Below are positions 11,644 through 21,189 of a stretch of 64,000 bases of DNA, piece by piece. Source of the stretch: Aquatica leii (taxonomy: Eukaryota > Arthropoda > Insecta > Coleoptera > Lampyridae); contig CM069432.1 of the NCBI GenBank assembly GCA_035610365.1, positions 177,553,027 through 177,617,026 of the forward strand, read 5' to 3'. Position 1 is the stretch's first letter. Each line of letters begins with the position of its first letter. The translations under genes and the position numbers were made by a program. The notes below the pieces were generated by a model. It worked only from the letters and a program-made list of their open reading frames with translations, was not told where the DNA came from and did no database searches.

Positions 11644-11776
11644 ATACAGTTATTGTGTTTACAGCTAAACCAAATAGACACTTTGTTTTAAATTTTATTT
11701 TAAGATTTCGTTAAAAATGTATCTGACAAGTATCTAGATACTCTCTTAAAGTATCTGTTACAACACTGGTATTAAG

Positions 11777-12400
11777 GAACTATTATAATTATTGTTTTCT
11801 TAAGAGACAAACGCTTACAATGAAATTAATACGGGACAGAGTTAAATTTACATAATTTTTGATTTTATAGCAAAATCTAAATAAAACAAATGACGATATG
11901 AATTAATTTATGAAAGATTAGAAATGTTGAATAGGTAAAAAAACATATTAAGCATATTTTAACAATGCGTTAACATTATTTGTTGCTCTTAGTATTCAGC
12001 TTTTGCGTTACATATAGATACAGCAGATGTCCGATTGGCCACAGTAAGAAAAGAGTCAAATGCCGCTCTAAACGTTTTATTTATGAAAGGAAGTTAGTAA
12101 TGTGCTCGGTTTGTTGCTCTGTTGAAAACTGCAATAAGCCTTACAAACTAGTAAAAATTATAGAAGAATTGGACAAACAGAACTGAATTATCAAAGGTTT
12201 TAAAACTTAGGTACGTAAGCATTTTTATTTGAATAAAAGTGTGTGTTTTTGAGGTTATACCGCGGAAACTGTAAGGCAGGTATGTGTTTGGATTCGGAAA
12301 AAATCCAATATGGTCTTTATTGCCATTATGAATAAGAAATATTCGTGTTTGAAGCAAAAATTGATCGTTTCTTTAGACTGCGCATTTTGAAGCCTACTAA
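11777..12400. other. Spacer between hAT and CCCA element
   Basis: Contains a 68-codon plus-strand frame at 11980-12186 with six cysteines (CSVCCSVENC). It has no recognised domain and no clear neighbour exon; I leave it as unexplained rather than call a gene. Confidence 0.3.
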
Positions 12401-13546
12401 CCCATACAGCACCCACTATCCTGAGGATGTCAGTTTCTTGGCCAATTCATAAATGTATGTCCAAGGTATTTAAACAATATCCATGGGATACCACAAAAAT
12501 GATATATTTAGGAGATGATTAAAACTATATCCGTAGGATATCTTTCACTGGCTTTTCAGCTGTTTTAGCTAATGCTTCACGCTTTTGTTTCGTTTTGTGC
12601 TGTGATCTTGATTTTGGGTACGTAAAAAAAGAATGAAAAAATGTTGATTGCAGTAAGTAATTATGTTTGCTTTCGTATCCTTTATGAACTATTTAAAAAA
12701 TAATTTTTAGATTTTATATAAACGAAAGTGAGGTTAGAGTTATTCTAACAAAAATTTTATCATTTAGCCAAACAATATGCGAGTATTTCTATTAGTGAGC
12801 TAAAGCTTCTTGTAAGCTCTGAAGAACAACTTGACGCTTTGAAAGTATCTTCAAACAGAAGAAAATATGAACAATTCCGTAAGTAGGTATTGTACTGGTT
12901 TTCTAACTATTCAATTTACATTTAATGGATGTGTAATTTTAGATAAAAGGAGTTGCAAAAATGTGTGGGACAACGCGGAGATCATAAAGGAGTTAGTTTT
13001 TCCAAAATTGATTAAAAATGCCAAAAAGGTAATTTATTAACAAAAACAGTTATACTGAGTAAATTAAAATTATGTTTATTTTTGTTTTAGTATAATAACT
13101 GTTCTAGAAGTTTTGGAAAAAAATCCTCTAACACCAGTTCAGGTCCAAAAAAATGCAATTAAGAAAATTAATCTAAAATTAATCCTCTCTGTTTTTAAAT
13201 ATTAATAATTATTGTTAAACAAAATGGATTCTTTTTAAATGGGGATTTTTTTAGGGTTTTGTAATATTTTTGTGCAATAAAAGTAAAATATATTATATCT
13301 CGAGGTCATCTTATTTTGGATATCCCTAGGTCATCTTATTTCGAATATTCCTAGGCCATCGTATTTTTGATATCTGTAAGATGTCTGACTTAGTTGTCTG
13401 TAGGATATCCAATTAAGTGTCATTATGCTTTTCCCAAGATGTCCATAGGATATTGGTCGGCGATGAAATTGATATCCCTCGGATATACGCATATCTAGTA
13501 TGACATATAAGTAGGATATCATTAGGATAGAAGTGTGCTGTATGGG
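12401..13546. mobile_element. CCCA-ended DNA transposon carrying DUF4806-like exons
   Basis: A 1146-bp element. The left end CCCATACAGCACCCACTATC matches the right end read inward, CCCATACAGCACACTTCTAT, with a small indel. The dinucleotide AA flanks both sides. Subterminal DNA has many short palindromic words of the GGATATCC/ATCCTAGG type, especially 13290-13540. It carries a two-exon gene fragment on the plus strand, described separately. The CCCA ends with 2-3 bp duplications and subterminal repeats recall CACTA-like organisation, but the terminal word differs. Confidence 0.72.
12770..13035 (+). pseudogene. DUF4806-like gene fragment inside CCCA element (copy D)
   Basis: The first exon reads ISELKLLVSSEEQLDALK and continues to a GTAAGT donor at about 12880; the intron ends TTTTAG near 12944; the second exon starts with codons for DKRSCKNVWDNAEIIKELVF and ends near 13028. 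It is the inverted counterpart of the fragment at 7785-8125. A one-base difference after DAL shifts the frame, so this copy is broken. Family assignment to DUF4806 is tentative and rests on the helix pattern and on the better-preserved copies at 17 and 49 kb. Confidence 0.5.
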
Positions 13547-13689
13547 AAGTGTGCGCACACTTAGACGACATCAGTTATTTAGTCTGCATTTTATTGTCGA
13601 AAATTTATAATAATCTTCCACTATTAGGTTTAAAGTGTTAAAAGCTCGAAAATAAGTTAATATGGATCTATACATACAAAAAATCAATC

Positions 13690-14400
13690 GGCAATAAATA
13701 AAACAGAACTCACAGAAATTAGGAACAAACTTTCCGCTGACAGAAGTAAACAAAGTCTTGCTAAAGAGTGCGGTGTAAACAAATCTCATTTGAAGAAGCG
13801 TTTCAAAGATGTAACTACCCCAGAATTCTTAAGTCGGTTTATAGCTATATATACTGTAGAAACGGAAGCTGTCTTAGCTGTAAAAGGACACAACGTAGAT
13901 CAATTATTATATGGATAAACGTATAAAGATGTTCGAAGATTAGCTTTCAAAAATGCTGAAGTTTAACACAACTACACAATTGGCTGATAAAAAATGAATT
14001 AGTTTAGTGCGGCACTACCAAGTAGATCTAATAACAACAATTTGTTGATTTAGTTTTTCAGGGGATTATGTATTACCACTTGTTTTAATTTACCTCCAAA
14101 AACGGGAGAAACGGGGGTTTCATAAATACTGGTCCTTTTCTGAAGTGGCTGCAACATTTTAAGGAGTTTGTTAAATCACCAGTAGACAATCATGTTTTCT
14201 TTGTACTTGGTAACTATAGTTTGCATATTAACTTCTCTATCGTAAATTTTTGCGGAGAAAACGGAATACATTTGATAAGCTTGCCTCCTAACAGCAGCCA
14301 TAAAATTCAAACATTGAATGTAGGATTTTTTAAACTGCTGAAAACAGCGTACAGTCAGATAAATGGCAAGTCTCTAATCCGTGAAAAGTGATAACAGAAT
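13690..14400 (+). pseudogene. Pogo-like (DDE_1) transposase fossil
   Basis: A decayed pogo/Tigger-type transposase. Near 13700-13860 the plus strand reads NKLSADRSKQSLAKECGVNK then SHLKKRFKDV, the helix-turn-helix DNA-binding region, followed by AVKGHNVDQ. Near 14130-14350 it reads GPFLKWLQHFKEF, VKSPVDNHVFFVLGNYSLH and ENGIHLISLPPNSSH, the core of the DDE domain around the second catalytic aspartate, here replaced (VLGNYSLH where the family has D-N). Several stops and frameshifts occur. No terminal repeats recognised. The region downstream abuts the end of DUF4806-type element copy 1. Confidence 0.8.
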
Positions 14401-14829
14401 TTCAAATCGCCGAACTATTTGGCAGAGCCTACAGTAGAATTTCTTCCATTCAGAAAGCAAAGAAGAGTTTTTCTTTGCCAGGCATACAGTCTTATAATCT
14501 TGATAACCACAACCGTGCTTTCCAATAATATTGTAATCAGTGTGGATAATCCAGAATTGCTGACACTAATAAATATTTTTCTGTGAAGAAGCTTTTCTAC
14601 TAATTCCTCAACGTTTTTCTTCAATACCAAGTACGAGTGGTTATAGTTTGACGGAAGTTGAAACGTAATCTCCGATTATTGGGAATGAGTCTGCCAGTGA
14701 ACACAAGATGTCTCATGTACATTTTCTGTATATAATTTTTGTGACCTGAGAAGTACTAGAGATGTACTTTAAAGGACCTTATGTCCGCAATAATTATGTA
14801 CTCAATATGTAATAAATGATGTACTGTCA

Positions 14830-15045
14830 ATATAATATAACGTTCCAGGTACATCAAAATATTATATACCTAGGACGTAATATTACGTCCCAGGTACATT
14901 GGAATATTATATACCTGCGACGTAATATTATGCCCAAGGTATATCGGAATAATATATACATATACCCCATATAGAACACTTTGTTCAATGTACGTACATT
15001 TTTTACCCGCATTGGGTATATTCGTTCATGTACTACATATGACAT
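14830..15045. repeat. 45-bp palindromic minisatellite (copy 1)
   Basis: Four to five units of about 45 bp, each centred on the palindrome GGACGTAATATTACGTCC or a variant, joined by GGTACATyGGAATATTAT-like linkers. The same array lies at 51010-51260. It produces an apparent 63-codon frame on the minus strand that is a by-product of the unit length being divisible by three. Confidence 0.85.
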
Positions 15046-15934
15046 ACAATTAAGTAAGCACTTTGTAAGTTAAAACTTTATGATCAATTTAACTACATTT
15101 TACATCGAGTGAATTCTAATTTTGAGTGGAAACAAAAATATCTTCTAATTTAGCAATATCTTTACATTTTATTTCCTTATTTATTTTGTTGCTTTTTTAG
15201 CGTAATTAACATAAAATGTAATTTAAATGACTGCCCATCCTCAAAGTATTGTGTCCACCCATTTTAGAAAACCTGACGCAGTCGTTGTATGCAAAAATAA
15301 GTATAGAAATGTATGTAAAATCTTAGGTTTTCTTACAGATAAACATACCTGGTCCACCCAGTTAGCGGCAACGTTAATCTTACTAGTTTATTTAACCTTA
15401 GTATGAACACCATTTTGTTTTTGTGTGTGTGTAGCAATGATGTTTAGTTTAGTTCATATGTAATGAGTTCTGTGGAAAATCATTTAGTTTTTTGGGGCCG
15501 TACGAATAAACAAGGTTTCAGCAAGTTAAAATAAATAAACTTTTAGTTAGTGTTTACTTTTCTTGTATATATTCACATTTTAAGAGTAAAATAGTTTATA
15601 TAGTTGTTTATTTCTCATTATACCCTTCTTAGTGAGATAAAATATATGCCCATGTTAGGCACATAGTAAGTGTGTAGGTGTACATACAGTATGCATATTT
15701 TAATACCATTGTACGTACAAAGTCCATCACTAGGTACAGTACTTTGGACGTAATTTCGTATAACATATATAATAATATACATTATAGAGCCAACATTGTG
15801 ACAAATGTACTTAAAATGTACGTCTAAGTTACGTACATAATATGTATGTTTTCGTATACTGTGTACGTTGCTTAATTCCATGATGCACGTACTATGTACA
15901 TACATAGTACATCGGTATGTTATTTGGGGCACAG

Positions 15935-16405
15935 GGTGTTATTAAAAACCCTTACACAATTTTTCAAGTTACTGATTAAAACAAGGAAAAACTTGAATAG
16001 ACTTGTATTAAATGCTCAAAGGTTTTCGAAATATGATGTAATGTAGAATATAAAATCTTAAGCTTTCGCGGTTATGTTTAAAATTATAAGCGACTTTCGG
16101 CTTAGACCGCGTCGTAGTAAAACCCAGACGTAGAAATTAAAAAAAATATTATTTTAGTGTACCTAAATTTGAACATCTTCTGTGATATTTTTAAGCAGAA
16201 TAAAGTTAAATAAGTTATTTATTATGCTTATAAGGTTGTTTGGTGATTTATATAATTAAATTATTTAAAAATATTGTTTTTTCAATTTTTTATTAAGACC
16301 ATATTTCGACAACCTTTGAGTTTTGAACATAAGTTTATTTCTTGTTTTAATCAGCATTATAACTTAACAAAGTTTGTAAGGTTTTTTTAATTAAGACCCT
16401 ATATA
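15935..16405. repeat. Inverted-repeat insert, CAGGGTGTTATT ends
   Basis: The left arm begins CAGGGTGTTATTAAAAACCC at 15935; the right arm, read inward from about 16400, begins TAGGGTCTTAATTAAAAAAA and both continue through TACTGATTAAAACAAG-like words for about 120 bp. It looks like a Tc1/mariner-type MITE. The same structure exists in copy 2 (about 50420-51000), so it entered before the two copies separated. Confidence 0.6.
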
Positions 16406-16939
16406 TATATAATATTCGAATAACAAATACAAATAAAAAAAGTAAAATAAAAGAAAAAAAAATGATTTACAAACTTTTTATAATAGTTTAGACACACAAA
16501 TATGTGTAAAAAATAAAAGCATAATACAAAATAAACTATATTTCCAAAATATTACAGAAACAAAAATAACCTTTTCAAATGCACAAACAGATATAAAAAA
16601 CATAAAATTTAAATTAACTCTGTTAATTTTTTTATAAGATAAATGTTGTTAGCCGTGCCGCAACCAATCAGCCACAACTTCTTCAAAAATTTTTTCTGAA
16701 GTTAAACAAAACAATATAATAATAATTTATTTATGCCATGTAAACATAGTTACTTACATACGTCAAGTAAAAAGAAAAAAAATATTAACAATAATAATAA
16801 TTAATTAAAATGATTTTCAAACTTATAGCTAAAGAATTCATCGTATGAGTAAAATGTTTTGCTTATAAGGAAATTCTTAATCTTTTTTTAATATATAAAT
16901 TAATCAAAAAAAAAAAACATAACTCCAGCTTACTTTTCA
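16406..16939. other. 3' region of DUF4806-type element
   Basis: A+T-rich DNA matching the reverse complement of about 50100-50420. No gene seen; it is the untranslated part of the element downstream of the DUF4806 gene. Confidence 0.45.
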
Positions 16940-18065
16940 TAATATTTATAGTGTAATCTGCAGATGCGGAAGTTATTCCGTTAACCTAACCTAACTAAGA
17001 ACATTTTGCGGCCGCTTTGTTTGAAATAAGGTATTTCAATGCTTTTGTAATGTGGTCCTTTGTCCCTGAACTACCAATACTGTACATATTGTTCCTTAAA
17101 AACAAGATCAATTAATATATGATTAATTATTAGAACATTACCTACAAATTTTGCACCGTTGCCATCTTCATTAATGAAGATATCAAACTCAGTGATTTTG
17201 TCTACAGTATTCAGGGCTTAGCATCTTCTTGATGTCGTCAAAATTGTTTATCATAGCTGGCTTGCTCGATTTTAGACACTTAAAAATTTCACTAACAGTG
17301 GATTTTATTTCCTCAAATTGTTTATTCATATCCTTTATGTCCGATAATTCCATCTTGACATCCTTCAATTCAGACAATATTTCATAGAGTTTACTGAAAA
17401 ACGATTGAATTTATCTATTTTTCATTGTTTTGAGAAAGTTTATTAAAGTTACCTTCCGATCGTGAACTTAACCCACTTCGCTCAGATAGTACTATTTCAA
17501 AATTTGAAATGTTGAGCAATCGATTGTTATAAACCTCTATAATTTCTGACATGTTGCGGGTAACCTGCGTCATATCAACGGCCGGTAATGGTGCTAACTT
17601 GGGTATTAATGTAGCTAAAAATAATTCGAAGTCACTTTAACTAATCATAAAAATCAAAATACTCATAGTTGAAGTTCATCACTTGATGAGGTAAACGAAA
17701 AAAAGATTTTTTGAGAAGCTTTTCTCTTTCTCTTGTTGGGAACTTTTTCTCCAGATGTGTAGTTCGCATCGTTTGCCCTGTTTTGAGCCGACAATGCCGA
17801 TACTGTAAAAAATAAAACAAATTCATTATAGATATATTTGTATTCTTTGGATATACTAACATCCAGAACGTTGCAACTTAATATTGCGCTTCAATCACGT
17901 TTTTGGATTCGGAGGAACGCCTTTACAGATGTAGTGTGTCATATTCGTGGATAGCGGTCACCAACACTGGGTGTCTTTGCATAACCATGACGATGGCACT
18001 TCACTGACGGATTCCCGCTCATCCTTCGTTTCCAAAAAAGTTGCTACCGTATAATCTTTATCCAT
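16940..18065 (-). pseudogene. DUF4806-domain gene, five exons, copy A
   Basis: On the minus strand, exon 1 starts with ATG at 18065 and reads MDKDYTVATFLE then VPSSWLCKDTQCW, the N-terminal signature of arthropod DUF4806 proteins (hydrophobic strand then VPssWl and a C-W pair). TGA at the codon after CW and a second TGA after NPKT break it. Later exons encode a basic stretch with KKFPTRERE or, in the coding frame, EKVPNKRKRKASQKI; APLPAVDMTQVT; a coiled coil at 17377-17189 (ELKDVKMELSDIKDMNKQFE); LNTVDKITEFDIFINEDG; and GTKDHITKALKYLISNK, the end of the domain. Introns have GT/AG ends and sizes of about 50-60 nt. The function of DUF4806 is unknown; a basic region plus coiled coil suggests DNA or protein binding. 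Confidence 0.72.
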
Positions 18066-18219
18066 TGCTAAAAAGAATATACATAAATATAACAATACAA
18101 TTTCAAATTTATAGGCATACATATGTATGTATGTTTCAGTTTCTTTCGTTTTGTTTATATAATACACTTAAATTATTTTAACTTAAAAACTTCTCCACAT
18201 ATGTTTTAATTTTTAATTT

Positions 18220-18392
18220 ATTTTATAAACATGTTTCGACATTTTTAAATGTCATCATCAGTATTACTACAAATTAGATATAAATTATTAAAAATATAGC
18301 TAATACTACATTAAATTATTAATATTAATGTTAAATTAGTAATAATATAATAATGATCACATTTAAAAATGTCAAAACATGTTTATAATAGC
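18220..18392. repeat. 173-bp inverted repeat with hammerhead-like arm
   Basis: The left arm TTTATAAACATGTTTCGACA and the right arm, read inward from about 18392, TATTATAAACATGTTTTGAC, are inverted copies about 40 bp long separated by A+T-rich DNA. The left arm keeps a hammerhead core on the minus strand; the right arm has lost it. Typical of Penelope-related or retrozyme-type repeats. Confidence 0.6.
18233..18261 (-). ncRNA. Candidate hammerhead ribozyme core
   Basis: Minus strand reads CUGAUGA, then a stem of GACAUUU pairing with AAAUGUC across a two-base loop, then GAAAC. This is the conserved hammerhead core with stem II. The following ACAUGU is self-complementary, as in minimal hammerheads with a very short stem III. 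Stem I and the cleavage triplet were not resolved by eye. Confidence 0.55.
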
Positions 18393-19447
18393 TATTTAAC
18401 GAACAAGGTTGTTAATGACTGCGAATAATAATCGAGATATTTTAATGCCGTGAGCAAGTGTAGCGAACGAACACGTTCATATTTTTGAGATTATTTGTCG
18501 CCGATTAACAAACGAGTTAGTTTTAAGGTTTTTCGTTGATCATACGTTAGTAAAAAGTTTGAAGTCAGAAAAAAAACTAAAGCATACGTACCCCGTTGTT
18601 ATATCCAGTAGTCGCGAATATCGTTAAATCAGTGGTTGCTAACGATTTCATTGGTTGCTATACAAAATCTTTCACTACTGAAATTCATTCATTGGTTCAT
18701 TAATAGAGGTCATTAACGATCTAGTTCTGATACATTATTATACGTTAATTCCTATTAACAGACGATCGACGGAAGTAGTATTGTATAATGAGTAAGGAAT
18801 GGTTGTCATTGCCAACGAGTATGAAAATTTGCATCCGAGCCGAAGGCGGCGTTGGCAATTCATATGAGTTGGCAATACACATTCTTTACGAATTATACAC
18901 TATACTTTTTCTACGACTCTATATTTAATTAGTAATCAAAGTTAAACAGAATTTTACGAAAAAAATAATACAGAAAATAAATAAACTAATTTAAAAAGTT
19001 GTATTGGTAATACCTAAATTGACAATTAATAAATACATGTAATTTTATTTAACTTTAAATTATTTAGTATTTGAAGTTTTTTTAATACATTAATTTCAAG
19101 CATAACCTAATATGAATGAGCTTAGTTTAATAAGTACTAGTAACTCAATGACAAGATTTTGGTTTTGCAGCCAGCAAATAAAAGAAATCTATTCATGCCA
19201 AAGCCTGAATCGTTAACAATGTCGTCAAGTTTCAACAAATGTTTATATGTGATAGTTTTCCCTAGAAGCTTCATCCGAATAACATGTGGATGTGACTTAC
19301 AAAGCAAATAAAGTAAATTTATAAATGTTTAAAGATAATTTGTAATTAATAGGTGTTATTCTTAGGAATGAAGGTTTACGAAGTAAGAAGGTAATAAGAA
19401 CATTACAATTAAAGAATTGAAAAAATTTCGTTTTAGAAAATGCAAGA
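18393..19447. other. Spacer 5' of gypsy A
   Basis: No gene recognised. Includes a small hairpin MITE (18778-18905), listed separately. The last four bases, AAGA, are the target duplication of gypsy A. Confidence 0.4.
18778..18905. mobile_element. 128-bp hairpin MITE-like repeat
   Basis: The left arm GTATTGTATAATGAGTAAGG and the right arm read inward, GTATAGTGTATAATTCGTAA, pair over about 38 bp through TTGCCAAC, with a second pairing block GAGTATGAA/TTCATATGAG and a G+C-rich loop containing GAGCCGAAGGCGGCG. The whole unit can fold into one hairpin. Confidence 0.6.
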
Positions 19448-19808
19448 TGTAGCAACTCTTTCCAGGGTACGTCACTGGAGAAGATAAAACAATTAAATGC
19501 ATACCGCATGAATATTCGGCAGTCATGCAACAACCAAATTGCGCTACGGTCGTGTACGTACGCGAGTACCTCTTGTTCGTGCGTTGCAACGGATCTTCAC
19601 CGTTCGACATTTAAATTACTTTATATTAATGATATTACTTTGTACGTTAGTTGAAAGTGTTACCTAAAACATTGTTTAGGACCTTAATGTTAAAAAGCAA
19701 CGTTTATTTTGTGTTTGTAGTTAATTCAATAGATGCATTTAACCTTTCGTGTTTTAATTCTGTGGGAAAATTACTGATAACGAAATAGCTCTACCATCTC
19801 GAGTTACA
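19448..19808 (+). repeat. 5' LTR of gypsy A
   Basis: 361 bp, TG...CA ends. Compared with the 3' LTR it has one extra A in an A-run (near 19690), C for G in the CTCTTGTTCG block and A for T in the GTGTTACC block; otherwise identical. Confidence 0.95.
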
Positions 19809-19810
19809 TC

Positions 19811-19828
19811 TGGCGCTCAACTTGTGGC
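19811..19828 (+). other. Primer-binding site of gypsy A
   Basis: TGGCGCTCAACTTGTGGC two bases after the 5' LTR. It resembles the lysine-tRNA class of primer-binding sites (TGGCGC..AACGTGGGGC) with mismatches. Confidence 0.6.
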
Positions 19829-20078
19829 AACTACAGATAAAGCACGAACTGCGTTTAAGGAAAATTGTGTGTTGACTATTTTCGCGAAAATTAAAATTTC
19901 GAGTTATAAAAATTCTATTGTGCAATTACTGAAACGATTATGTACAAACGCAGTGTTACGGTGACAATTAATTAAAATCAAACGTTGGTGTGAACTTGTG
20001 TTCGAAAAAACCGCCAATATTAGTGATAAAAGGGCAAAACACAATTATCATCTGCGTTCGACATCGACAAAAACGACG

Positions 20079-20830
20079 ATGGCTGAACAGGTGGTGATAA
20101 GTCAACAACAGCTAGAACAACTGCTACGCAGCATTTCGGTAAATCCAAATCCAACAGCAGTGACAGCTCCTGTAGGATCAGGTAATTTTGCACAATGTAA
20201 ATCACGGTATTCAGGGTCAAAGGAAGAAGACGTAGAAGCATTTATTAATGCGATTAGTATTTATAAGGAGTGCGTTAATGTAAATGACGCTAACGCGTTA
20301 CGTGGATTACCCATGTTATTGGATAAATTAGCAGCAACGTGGTGGCAAGGAACAAAAGATTCCATAACTACTTAGGAAGCAGCATTGACGGCCTTACGCC
20401 TTTGGTATAAATAAGCCCGCACACTAAATATTTTTTCTCGCGAACCGACATACATATTTGTAACTAATGCTAGGGCCTTTCGCACTTATCTGCACAACCT
20501 ATTCTTCAGGACGGTCACAAATTAGACATGATTTACGGATTATTAAATCGAAGAAGTCGACAAAGAATATCGCGTGACGAAATCACATCTTTTGACAACC
20601 TAACAGAACATCTCTTGAAGAATCGATCGCAGAAGTAAGTCGAGAATATAAACCTCAACCTGATTCAAAACCAAGGCTGAGATGTAATTTTTGCAAACAT
20701 TTTGGACACAATCAGTCTGAGTGTAGAAAGATACGGAAAGGTAACACAGAATCTCCCAAAACTGCTAGTGCACCAACCGCTGAAGTTGTATACCAATCGT
20801 CCTCGGCTATAAAATGTTTCGGTTGCGGTA
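20079..20830 (+). pseudogene. Gag of gypsy A, broken
   Basis: Gag would assemble the virus-like particle and bind the RNA. Start MAEQVVISQQQLEQ at 20079. Capsid-like reading runs to a TAG at 20373-20375 and then continues in shifting frames with further stops to about 20660. Two nucleocapsid zinc knuckles follow: CNFCKHFGHNQSEC (CCHC, intact) near 20682 and CFGCGSLGFVGSNC near 20818, where the histidine is replaced by phenylalanine. The amount of damage is striking beside the nearly identical LTRs and the open pol, suggesting that the source copy already lacked a working gag. Confidence 0.85.
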
Positions 20831-20832
20831 GC

Positions 20833-21189
20833 TTGGGCTTTGTAGGGTCCAATTGTCCGACCTGTCGACACAAAAACCCATCAACCGCACGGATAACTGT
20901 AAATGATGCGGCGCCGATTGAACTCATGTTAACGGATGCAGGAGCAGCCAATACGAGACCTCTTCTTGCCATAGCGGTGAGTGGTTTAAAAGGATTAGCA
21001 TACATTGATACCGGAGCAAAATGCAGTATTGCCGGTCATCGATTATACAAACATTTGATGGAACAAAAGATTCCTTTACTCCGTAAATAACATACAAATC
21101 GTCCTTGCGGATGGGAACCGAAAAATGCAGTAGCACATTCTTTTACCTGCGATGTTACAGTAGAAGATCGTTGTGTAAAGACTACATTT
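20833..21189 (+). pseudogene. Protease segment of gypsy A pol, frame-broken
   Basis: An aspartic protease with active site YIDTGAKCSIAG at about 21001-21036, reading on to a TAA at 21088. Downstream, VLADG in a neighbouring frame and then FTCDVTVEDRCVKTTF in the original frame show two compensating frameshifts in about 60 bp. After 21190 the frame is open to the end of pol. Confidence 0.85.

Larger units (their letters stand above)
10773..11768. mobile_element. Non-autonomous hAT transposon with 8-bp target duplication
   Basis: A 996-bp element flanked by the perfect 8-bp direct repeat GTATTAAG at 10765-10772 and 11769-11776. Ends are CAGTATTATGAC on the left and, reading inward from the right, CAGTGTTGTAAC. 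An 8-bp duplication plus CAG-type ends is diagnostic of hAT. Subterminal regions are packed with the palindrome GTATCTAGATAC and variants (10785-10925 and 11715-11760), likely transposase-binding sites. A 97-codon frame at 10901-11194 shows no transposase motif. A 92-bp MITE sits inside it. Confidence 0.88.
14694..18080 (-). mobile_element. DUF4806-type element, copy 1 (inverted relative to copy 2)
   Basis: A repeated unit whose reverse complement reappears at about 48500-51396. Shared parts in order on the minus strand: a multi-exon DUF4806 gene (18065-16940), an A+T-rich 3' region holding an inverted-repeat insert (16405-15935), a 45-bp palindromic minisatellite (15045-14830), and an end at 14694 reading CCAGTGAACACAAGATG on the plus strand, against CCCAGTAAACACAAGATG at the end of copy 2. 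About 0.9 kb at 15050-15930 has no partner in copy 2. The outer 5' end is not defined. Confidence 0.7.

Noticed and set aside
14830-15045. Possible CRISPR-like array
   Set aside because: The spacers are as similar as the repeats, units are head-to-tail palindromic, and the host is an animal; it is a minisatellite.
15618-15932. 104-codon minus-strand frame rich in Tyr, Ile and His
   Set aside because: Arises from GTACGT/ACATAT-type simple repeats; no domain.
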